This document shows positions 30,620 to 36,930 of a stretch of 36,930 nt of DNA, piece by piece. This stretch comes from Propionibacteriaceae bacterium (GTDB taxonomy: Bacteria; Actinomycetota; Actinomycetes; Propionibacteriales; Propionibacteriaceae). The translations under genes and the position numbers were made by a program. Within the stretch, counting starts at the first letter, position 1. Every line of letters starts with the position of its first letter. The stretch spans positions 1 through 36,930 of the forward strand of contig JAISHO010000001.1 in NCBI GenBank assembly GCA_031262485.1. Reading direction: 5' to 3'. The notes below the pieces were generated by a model, which saw nothing but the letters and a program-made list of their open reading frames with translations, made no database searches and was not told the DNA's origin.

Positions 30620-31440
30620 CGAACAACACGAGCCCCCGCGGCCTCGTCATCAGCGACCTGCACGTGTCGGTCGAGACGGAACAAGGCCCCAAGCCGATCC
30701 TCAAGGGCGTCGACCTGACGGTCCGCCCTGGGGAGATCCACGCCATCATGGGCCCCACCGGTTCCGGCAAATCGACCCTGGCTTATTCGCTGGCCGGGCA
30801 CCCGAAGTACACGATCACCTCCGGCTCGGCCGTCCTCGACGGCACGGAGTTGGTCGGCCTCAGCGTCGACGAGCGGGCCAAGGCGGGGCTCTTCCTCGCC
30901 ATGCAGTACCCGGTCGAGATCCCCGGGGTGTCGGTGGCGAACTTCCTGCGCACCGCCAAGACGGCCATCGACGGTCAAGCCCCGCCACTGCGCACCTGGG
31001 TCAAGGACGTCAACGCCTCGCTCGCTCAGATGCAGTTGGACGACGAGTTCAGCTCCCGTTCCGTCAACGAGGGCTTCTCAGGCGGGGAGAAGAAGCGCAA
31101 CGAGATCGTCCAACTCGATCTCCTCAACCCGAAATACGCCATCCTCGACGAGACCGACTCCGGCCTCGACATCGACGCGCTCAAGGTCGTCGCCGACGGG
31201 GTCAACCGGTACGCCGCCCAGGGCGACCGGGGCGTCCTCATCATCACCCACTACACGCGCATCCTGCGCTACATCAAGCCTGATTTCGTCCACGTCTTCG
31301 TCGACGGGCACGTCGTCGCCGACGGCGACGAGTCGCTCGCCGAATCGCTCGAGGAGACCGGTTACGAGAAGTACCTCGCGGCCAATGGCGGAGCCGCCGA
31401 AGGAGCGGTCGCGTCCCAGGCGGGAGGGAGCCTCGCCTGA
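30616..31440 (+). CDS. sufC: Fe-S assembly ATPase SufC
   Basis: SufC is the ABC-type ATPase of SufBCD and powers cluster assembly in the cytoplasm. The 274-residue protein has Walker A GPTGSGKST, the family-specific Q-loop AMQYPVEIPGV, signature SEGFSGGEKKRNEI (with the preceding N-E) and Walker B AILDETDSGLDIDAL. The His of the switch is in ITHYTRIL. It has a ~25-residue Ala/Gly-rich C-terminal extension. ATG 30616 overlaps the sufD stop. Confidence 0.95.
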   Translation: MTNNTSPRGLVISDLHVSVETEQGPKPILKGVDLTVRPGEIHAIMGPTGSGKSTLAYSLAGHPKYTITSGSAVLDGTELVGLSVDERAKAGLFLAMQYPVEIPGVSVANFLRTAKTAIDGQAPPLRTWVKDVNASLAQMQLDDEFSSRSVNEGFSGGEKKRNEIVQLDLLNPKYAILDETDSGLDIDALKVVADGVNRYAAQGDRGVLIITHYTRILRYIKPDFVHVFVDGHVVADGDESLAESLEETGYEKYLAANGGAAEGAVASQAGGSLA

Positions 31441-32834
31441 TGGCTCGCTCCTCGGCACGCAACGCCCACTTTTCCCGCTCTTCGTCCCGCCGTCCGACGC
31501 CGGCGCGCGACGTCCCCCGCTCGCCCGATCCCGTCTCGGAGACGATCCGGGTCGAGACGGCCGTCCACGACACTCTCGACGTCGCCCGGGTGCGGGCTGA
31601 TTTCCCGATCCTGGCTCGGATGATGGGGGACAATCCGCTCACTTATCTCGATTCGGCCAACACGTCGCAAAAGCCTCGCGACGTCGTCGCCGCGATGGCG
31701 GCCCACGATCTCGGCCACACCGCCAACGTCGCCCGCGCCATGCACACTCTCGGGGCCGAGGCGACGGCCGCCTTCGAGACGGCTCGGGCGACGATCGCCG
31801 CTTTCATCGGGGCGCGTGACGACGAGATCGTCTTCGCCAAGAACGCCTCCGAAGCGCTCAACCTCGCCGCCCACAGCTTGACGGCGGGCCTGCCCGGCTC
31901 GGGGGAGGGTGGCCACGGGTTGGGTCCGGGCGACGAGATCGTCGTCTCGATCGCCGAGCATCACTCCAATCTCGTCCCCTGGCAGATGGCCTGCCAGCGC
32001 ACCGGGGCGACGCTGCGCTGGTTCGACGTCACCGACGAGGGCCGTTTCGACCTCGACCGGGCCCGGGAGCAGAACCTCGTCAACGAGCGCACGAAGATCG
32101 TCGCCGTCACCGCGATGTCGAACGTCACCGGCGCGCCCACCCCGCTGGCCGAGATCGCCGAGTGGGCCCACGGCCATGGCGCGGTCGTCGTCGCCGACGG
32201 CTCCCAGCTCGTGCCCCACCAGCCGGTCGACGTCGTCGATCTCGGGGCCGATCTGCTCGCCTTCACCGGCCACAAGATGTGCGGTCCGACGGGCATCGGC
32301 GTGCTCTGGGGCCGGCGCGATCTGCTGGCGACGATGCCGCCCTTCCTTGGCGGGGGCGAGATGATCGCCGTCGTCACGATGGAGGAATCGACCTACGCGA
32401 ATCCGCCGCACCGCTTTGAGGCCGGCACCCCGCCCATCACCGAGGCGATCGGCTTGGCCGCCGCTTGCGCCTACCTCGACGGGTGGGGGATGGCGGCGAT
32501 CCGCGATCACGAGGGGGCGATCACCGCGTACGCCCTTGAGCGGCTCGCCACGGTGCCGCATCTGCGCTTGCTCGGGCCGACCTCGCCTCAGGGCCGGGGC
32601 GGGGCGATCTCCTTCACCCTGGCCGATCTCCACCCGCACGACATCATGCAGGTGCTCGACTCGCGTGGCGTCGCCGTGCGCGGCGGCCACCACTGCGCCC
32701 GCCCCCTCCACGAGCGTTTCGGCGTGCAGTCGAGCGTGCGGATGTCGAGCTACCTCTACACGACGACCGAGGAGATCGACCGCCTCGTCGACGGGTTGCG
32801 GGCCACTCTCGCCTTCTTCAAGGTGGGGCAGTGA
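31440..32834 (+). CDS. sufS: Cysteine desulfurase SufS
   Basis: This PLP enzyme takes sulfur from cysteine and passes it to SufU. The 464-residue class V aminotransferase fold starts, after a ~50-residue Arg/Ser/Pro-rich N-terminal extension, with FPILARMMGDNPLTYLDSANTSQKP. The PLP Lys is in FTGHKMCGPTGIGVLW and the active-site Cys in RGGHHCARPLH (type II/SufS spacing). The start shares one base with the sufC stop. The extension is longer than usual, so a later start is possible, but nothing in the sequence decides it. Confidence 0.95.
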   Translation: MARSSARNAHFSRSSSRRPTPARDVPRSPDPVSETIRVETAVHDTLDVARVRADFPILARMMGDNPLTYLDSANTSQKPRDVVAAMAAHDLGHTANVARAMHTLGAEATAAFETARATIAAFIGARDDEIVFAKNASEALNLAAHSLTAGLPGSGEGGHGLGPGDEIVVSIAEHHSNLVPWQMACQRTGATLRWFDVTDEGRFDLDRAREQNLVNERTKIVAVTAMSNVTGAPTPLAEIAEWAHGHGAVVVADGSQLVPHQPVDVVDLGADLLAFTGHKMCGPTGIGVLWGRRDLLATMPPFLGGGEMIAVVTMEESTYANPPHRFEAGTPPITEAIGLAAACAYLDGWGMAAIRDHEGAITAYALERLATVPHLRLLGPTSPQGRGGAISFTLADLHPHDIMQVLDSRGVAVRGGHHCARPLHERFGVQSSVRMSSYLYTTTEEIDRLVDGLRATLAFFKVGQ

Positions 32835-32883
32835 TCGACGCGAGGACGGCGATCGACGGTGTGCCCATGATCGCCCCAAGGCT

Positions 32884-32918
32884 CCGGCCGGGCTTCGGGA
32901 ATAGTCCGGCCCGGCTGG
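32884..32918 (+). other. Hairpin in the sufS-sufU spacer
   Basis: CCGGCCGGGC (32884-32893) pairs with GCCCGGCTGG (32909-32918) with one wobble and a 15-base loop. It is the only sizeable spacer in the suf operon (111 bp). It may reduce transcript passing into sufU-sufT or stabilise the upstream message. Confidence 0.45.
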
Positions 32919-32945
32919 CCGTTCGATCGTGAGGGAGGAGGAACC

Positions 32946-33398
32946 GTGGATCTGCAAGCGCTCTATCAAGACATCATTCTTGATCATTACAAGGCCAAAC
33001 ATCATTCCGGCCTGCGCGAGCCTTTCGAGGCCGAGGTGACCCACGTCAACCCGTCGTGCGGCGACGAACTGGTGCTGCGGCTCCACGCTGAAGACGGCGC
33101 GGTCGTCGACGTCTCCTACGAGGCGGTCGGCTGCTCGATCTCCCAGGCCTCGACGTCGATCATGGCCGATCTCGTCATCGGGCGAACCGTCGAGGAGGGG
33201 TTGGCCTTGGGCGAGGGGTTCCGCGAGATGCTCGAAGGCCAAGGCAAGGTCACTCTCGACGAGGATCGTTACGGCGACGCCATCGCCTTCCACGGCGTCG
33301 CCCAATTCCCCGCCCGTGTCAAGTGCGCTCTGTTGGGGTGGGCCGCGTTCCGCGACGCCGCCCTGAGGGCGACGGCGGGCCAGACGGAAGACAAGTGA
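32946..33398 (+). CDS. sufU: SufU sulfur acceptor
   Basis: SufU is a zinc-bound IscU-like protein that accepts persulfide sulfur from SufS. The 150-residue protein has the family start LYQDIILDHYKAKHHSG. The three conserved Cys are in NPSCGDEL, VGCSISQAS and VKCALLGW, and the Asp of CGDE completes the zinc site. GTG 32946 has GGAGGAGGAA upstream. It is adjacent to its partner sufS, as in other Gram-positive suf operons. Confidence 0.95.
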   Translation: MDLQALYQDIILDHYKAKHHSGLREPFEAEVTHVNPSCGDELVLRLHAEDGAVVDVSYEAVGCSISQASTSIMADLVIGRTVEEGLALGEGFREMLEGQGKVTLDEDRYGDAIAFHGVAQFPARVKCALLGWAAFRDAALRATAGQTEDK

Positions 33399-33408
33399 GG
33401 AAGAAGAG

Positions 33409-33915
33409 ATGACCGAGACGATGTTCGATTCCCCGACCGCCCCGACGGTCGGCGCAGGGACGACTTTCTCCCAGATGGCATCCGCTCCGAGCGCCGAGGC
33501 CTCCGACCGCACCGGGAGCGCCGCTTCCAACGCGGGGGAGAACAACTCCCCGGCCCAGGCGGGCGCGGCCGCTGCTGAGGCGCGCGACGCCGCCGCAGCG
33601 TCCGTCATTGCGACGACCGACGATGTCATCGAAGCGCTCAAGGACGTCGTCGACCCGGAGCTCATGATCAACATCATCGACCTCGGCCTCGTCTACGGCG
33701 TCGAGATCGGCGAGCACGGCGATGTCACCATCGAGATGACGTTGACGACGCCGATGTGCCCGTTGACCGATCAACTCGAATACGACATCCGCGTCATCCT
33801 CGAGGGCATCGCCACCTCGGTGACGATCACGTGGGTCTGGTTGCCGCCGTGGACGCTCGATCGCATCAGCGACGACGGGCGAGCCCAGTTGCGTGCCTTA
33901 GGCTACAACCTGTGA
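33409..33915 (+). CDS. sufT: SufT-like MIP18/DUF59 protein
   Basis: MIP18/DUF59 proteins help mature Fe-S proteins. The 168-residue protein has a ~60-residue Ala/Ser-rich N-terminal extension, then the DUF59 domain: VIEALKDVVDPELMINIIDLGLVYG, VTIEMTLTTPMCPLTDQL (with the conserved reactive Cys) and WLPPWTLDRIS. It is the last suf gene, 10 bp after sufU, and overlaps the ABC-F gene (GTGA). Confidence 0.92.
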   Translation: MTETMFDSPTAPTVGAGTTFSQMASAPSAEASDRTGSAASNAGENNSPAQAGAAAAEARDAAAASVIATTDDVIEALKDVVDPELMINIIDLGLVYGVEIGEHGDVTIEMTLTTPMCPLTDQLEYDIRVILEGIATSVTITWVWLPPWTLDRISDDGRAQLRALGYNL

Positions 33916-35513
33916 GTTTGACGGCGACGGGGGTCGAGGTGCGGGCGGGGGCCCGTCTCCTCATCCAGCCGGCCACCTTCACCGTCAATGCCGGCGACAA
34001 GATCGGCCTCGTCGGGCGTAACGGCGCCGGCAAGACGACGCTCATGCGCATCCTCGCCGGCCAGGCCCTCCCGGCCGCCGGGTCGATCCACCGGGGCGGC
34101 ACGATCGGCTATCTGCCCCAAGATCCCCGCACCGGCTCACTCGATCAAGCCGTCAAGGCGCGCATCCTCTCTGCCCGTGGCCTCGACCAGATCCTCGAAC
34201 GGTTGGAGCGCCACTCGCTGGCCATGGCCGAGGCGGAGGGCCCCGAACGGGAGAAGGCGATGGCCTCCTACGCGAGGGCTGAGAACGAGCTGCTCGCCGC
34301 CGGAGGGTATGGCGCCGAGGCCGAGGCGGCCCGGATCGCCGCCAATCTCGGCTTGCCCGACCGTGTCCTCGACCAGCCGCTCGGCACCCTCTCGGGCGGG
34401 CAGCGCCGCCGCGTCGAGTTGGCCCGCATCCTCTTCTCGCGGGCCGACATCCTCCTCCTCGACGAGCCGACCAACCACCTCGACGCCGATTCGATCGTCT
34501 GGCTGCGCGGCTTCCTGCAAACCTTCGCCGGCGGCGTCATCGTCATCTCCCACGACGTCGCCCTCCTCGACGAGACGGTGACGAAGGTCTTCCACCTCGA
34601 CGCCAACCGTCAGACGATCGACTTCTACGCCATGAGTTGGAAGCGCTACCTCGTCCAACGGGAGACGGACGAGAAACGCCGCAAACGCGAACGGCTCAAC
34701 GCCGAACGCAAAGCCGAGCAACTGATGGCCCAAGCCGACAAGATGCGGGCCAAGGCGACGAAGGCGGTGGCGGCCCAGAACATGGCCCGTCGCGCCACCC
34801 GTCTGCTCGAAGGCATCGAGGGGGAGCGGGCGCAAGATCGCGTCGCGAACATCACCTTCCCCACCCCGGCGCCGTGCGGGAAGACACCCTTGATGGGAGA
34901 GGGGTTGTCGAAGACGTACGGTTCGCTCGAGGTCTTCACCGCCGTCGACCTCGTCATCGATCGTGGCTCGCGCGTCGTCATCCTCGGCCTCAACGGCGCC
35001 GGCAAGACGACACTGTTGCGGATCTTGAGTGGGATCGAGGAGCCCGACACCGGCGAGGTCGTCGCCGGCCACGGCCTCAAACTCGGCTACTACGCCCAAG
35101 AGCATGAGAACCTCGACGTCAAGGCCACCGTCTTGGCCAACATGGTCGCCGCCTCGCCTGATCTCAACGAGACCCAGGCGCGTTCCGTCCTCGGCTCCTT
35201 CCTCTTCACCGGAGACGACGCCGAGAAACCGGCCGGCGTCCTCTCCGGCGGCGAGAAGGCGAGGCTTTCGCTGGCCAAACTCGTCGTCTCGGGCGCCAAC
35301 GTTCTCCTCCTCGACGAGCCGACGAACAACCTCGACCCGGCCTCGCGCGAGGAAGTCCTCGCCGCCATCGGCGCCTACCCCGGGGCAATCGTGCTCGTGA
35401 CCCACGACGAGGGCGCCGTCGAGGCGCTCAAGCCGGATCGCGTCCTCCTCCTCCCCGACGGGACGGAGGACTTGTGGAATCCTGAGTATCAGGACCTCGT
35501 CTCGCTGGCCTGA
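33912..35513 (+). CDS. ABC-F family ATPase
   Basis: The 533-residue soluble protein has two ABC domains and no membrane helices. Domain 1: Walker A GRNGAGKT, signature LSGGQ, Walker B ILLLDEPTNHLD. A charged linker (about 240-300, rich in Arg, Lys, Glu and Ala) follows. Domain 2: GLNGAGKT, LSGGEK, LLLDEPTNNLD. ABC-F proteins act on the ribosome in translation or antibiotic protection. Position after suf is common in actinobacteria and suggests a housekeeping translation factor rather than a resistance gene. GTG 33912 overlaps the sufT stop. Confidence 0.93.
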   Translation: MSLTATGVEVRAGARLLIQPATFTVNAGDKIGLVGRNGAGKTTLMRILAGQALPAAGSIHRGGTIGYLPQDPRTGSLDQAVKARILSARGLDQILERLERHSLAMAEAEGPEREKAMASYARAENELLAAGGYGAEAEAARIAANLGLPDRVLDQPLGTLSGGQRRRVELARILFSRADILLLDEPTNHLDADSIVWLRGFLQTFAGGVIVISHDVALLDETVTKVFHLDANRQTIDFYAMSWKRYLVQRETDEKRRKRERLNAERKAEQLMAQADKMRAKATKAVAAQNMARRATRLLEGIEGERAQDRVANITFPTPAPCGKTPLMGEGLSKTYGSLEVFTAVDLVIDRGSRVVILGLNGAGKTTLLRILSGIEEPDTGEVVAGHGLKLGYYAQEHENLDVKATVLANMVAASPDLNETQARSVLGSFLFTGDDAEKPAGVLSGGEKARLSLAKLVVSGANVLLLDEPTNNLDPASREEVLAAIGAYPGAIVLVTHDEGAVEALKPDRVLLLPDGTEDLWNPEYQDLVSLA

Positions 35514-35786
35514 GGGGAACGGGCGCAAATTTGCACCTGTCGAGAAATCAGCCAAAGTGTGTTTGGCAAGGGAATTTGTATAACGGTACAAACTTTGCTA
35601 CTCTTCAAGCAATCTTTACCGTTTCTGGCGTAGAGTATCGATATATTGGGAGCTGTTTTCCTTGGGAATCCGCCCAGGGTGGCGGTATGAGTTGACGCGT
35701 ACCGTTCTTGGGATGTCCGCCTACAGGGCAGCTGGTCGTTTACATAAGTAGATTAGTTGCAGAATTCCTTGCAACTCTGCTGATGT
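35514..35786. other. AT-rich intergenic region with operator-like palindrome
   Basis: About 270 bases without a gene, clearly less GC-rich than the preceding 12 kb. TTTGTA (35575-35580) and TACAAA (35587-35592) form an inverted repeat with a 6-base spacer, and GCAAATTTGC (35524-35533) is a perfect palindrome. I found no clear terminator for the ABC-F gene and no strong promoter pair. Confidence 0.5.
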
Positions 35787-35871
35787 GCTTATTCATAATG
35801 ATGATCCAGCCACACTTAAACCGCACACCACAACGTGAAACTACAGACAATGTCGTTAATTATGAATAAGC
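35787..35871. mobile_element. MITE-like unit bounded by the terminal-repeat tip
   Basis: GCTTATTCATAAT (35787-35799) and its reverse complement ATTATGAATAAGC (35859-35871) bound an ~85-bp non-coding unit. The same 13-mer forms the tips of the repeats at both window ends, and the right arm extends the match to 17 bases. No 8-bp target duplication is visible beside it. It could be a non-autonomous derivative of the flanking IS or a pair of recombination sites. It ends 37 bp before the adenylate-forming gene. Confidence 0.55.
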
Positions 35872-35908
35872 CTCACTTTTACTGTTGCTATTTCTGGGAG
35901 GATTCGAT

Positions 35909-36832
35909 GTGCTTACCGGGTTGGTGAGTGTCTGGGAGGGGTTTGTGCGGACCAGTGTCTCCTCGCCGGACCGGCTTGCAGTGATCACATCAACGGAGTC
36001 ACTGACCTATGCGGGTTTGGCTGCCGAGGCGTTGAAGGCTCGAATGGGCCTCCGGCGGGCTGGTCTGGGGACGGGCACCCGCGTGGGTGTGTGCTGCCAA
36101 CGTTCTACAAGGACAATTGCTCTTCTGCTCGGCTGCCTCGGCGCGGGTGCTGTGTGTGTGCCGCTGGATCCGGGTGACCCGACGGACTGGGTGGTCGAGA
36201 CCGCAGCCGCTGCGGCTGTAGATGCGCTGGTGGTGGATCGTATGGCCCCGTGGCTGAATTTTCTGGACCGGCGCGTCCGGGTTCTGGAGAGCGGTGAGTT
36301 GCTGATTACTGGTGACACGGCTGCGGGAGAGACCGATCCGATAGGCCGCGACGATCCAGCGATGCTCGTGTGCACTTCCGGGTCCACTGGCGATCCGAAA
36401 GCTGTGTTGTTGACCAATGGCAATCTGCTCAGCTATCACGCCGCGTTGCTGCACGCTGTCGGCGTGAATGCGGATGACAGGTATCTGCATGCGGCCTCGG
36501 TGTCATTCAGTTCGGCGAATAGACAACTCCTGCTGCCATTATTGACGGGGGCAGCCGTAGTGTTGTCTTCGCCAGAGCAACGGGCCGATATTGAACAATT
36601 GATTGCGTTGATTGAGGATTGCCGGGTAACCGTTCTTGATCTGGTGCCTACGCAATTGGAGATGGTAGCTGAGGCAATCAATCGGGGGACTGGGAGATCT
36701 CATTTCGATGAACTTAGAAATTCGGTGCGTTTGACACTTACCGCCAGTGAGGCGTTGACGGGTGGCATCGTGGAAAAGTGGCGATCAATAATGGGTGTCA
36801 CGCATCCGATAATCAATGAGGCTTATTCATAA
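35909..36832 (+). pseudogene. Adenylate-forming enzyme, truncated at A5 by repeat
   Basis: The 307-residue frame is the N-terminal ~60% of an AMP-binding (ANL superfamily) enzyme, which activates an acid as an acyl-adenylate. The A3/P-loop CTSGSTGDPKAV is at 155-166. A4-region VSFSSANRQLLLP and a later SEALTGG follow, and the frame then reaches INEAYS (302-307), exactly where the A5 motif (N-x-Y-G-x-T-E) belongs, and stops. The stop and the last codons lie inside the terminal repeat, so the C-terminal part with A6-A10 is missing. GTG 35909 has GGGAGGA 6 bases upstream. Codon use differs from the core genes, suggesting transfer. The substrate is unknown; an NRPS-like or acyl-CoA ligase origin is equally possible. 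Confidence 0.75.
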
Positions 36833-36930
36833 TGGGTGGCGCGTGTCGCTGACGTGAAAGCGGTCGATCCCCTGAAAGAATATGAAGTGTTCAACCTAAC
36901 ATATTCTTCAAAGAATCGACCGCCACGATG
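36812..36930. repeat. Terminal inverted repeat, right copy
   Basis: Exact reverse complement of 1-119. The tip TGAGGCTTATTCATAAT is at 36817-36833 and supplies the stop of the truncated adenylate-forming gene. The repeat runs off the window edge, ending in CCACGATG, which could be the beginning of an outward-reading gene such as a transposase (inference). Confidence 0.85.

Noticed and set aside
35787-35871. Target-site duplications around the MITE-like unit
   Set aside because: The eight bases on the left (TGCTGATG region) and right (TCACTTTT region) do not match, so transposition is not proven for this unit.

Overview
This window looks like chromosomal DNA of a high-GC Gram-positive bacterium (Actinomycetota). 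The evidence is an RbpA gene, an actinobacterial sufR-B-D-C-S-U-T order, a gap-pgk-tpiA/secG/rbpA neighbourhood, many GTG starts, and start codons that overlap the preceding stop (ATGA/GTGA). The genus cannot be fixed from the sequence alone. Codon use in the core is strongly GC-rich. The outer ~1.1 kb on the left and ~1.4 kb on the right are visibly more AT-rich and look acquired.

Layout. (1) Positions 1-119 and 36812-36930 are perfect inverted copies of one repeat, so the window begins and ends in the same element. Its 13-14 bp tip recurs at 35787 and 35859 as the two ends of an ~85 bp MITE-like unit. (2) 112-1096 is a minus-strand toxin-antitoxin-like pair (MerR-HTH/DUF433 and DUF5615 PIN-like). 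(3) 1253-2536 is an AAA/DUF4143 ATPase. Three 18-bp direct repeats at exact 23-bp intervals lie over its promoter region. (4) 2625-7989 is a tightly coupled minus-strand operon: MoxR AAA ATPase, DUF58, two VWA membrane proteins and YggS. (5) Plus-strand genes follow: a membrane protein with a Pro/Ser tail, argG and hisE. (6) 10957-17047 is a secretion module: a SipW-type signal peptidase and three or four exported proteins whose signal peptides end in a W-containing motif (ALWS or AWWQ). One of these proteins appears to be a natural two-part polyprotein. A phosphopantetheinyl transferase sits in the same stretch. (7) 17111-26804 holds central metabolism: GH1 beta-glucosidase, tpiA-pgk-gap, secG, rbpA, a degenerate 6-phosphogluconolactonase-like gene, and a membrane pyrophosphatase with a lipoprotein-like N-terminus. 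(8) 27029-33915 is the complete SUF iron-sulfur assembly operon, followed by an ABC-F ATPase (33912-35513). (9) 35514-36832 is an AT-rich intergenic region and an adenylate-forming enzyme gene cut off at its A5 motif by the terminal repeat.

How the parts work together. Glycolysis (tpiA, pgk, gap), Fe-S biogenesis and arginine/histidine genes form the ordinary chromosomal backbone. The most distinctive system is the SipW locus. A recognisable promoter has an inverted repeat over its start region and a ~400 nt leader. Then come a TasA/camelysin-like exported protein, a strong intergenic hairpin, the peptidase with an unusually long C-terminal tail, the MPATG-anchored/alternate-signal polyprotein, and a third exported protein. 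This arrangement suggests a surface or fibre-forming export system. The repeats at both ends most likely mark where a multicopy insertion sequence interrupts the chromosome or the assembly. They appear to have truncated the genes they touch.
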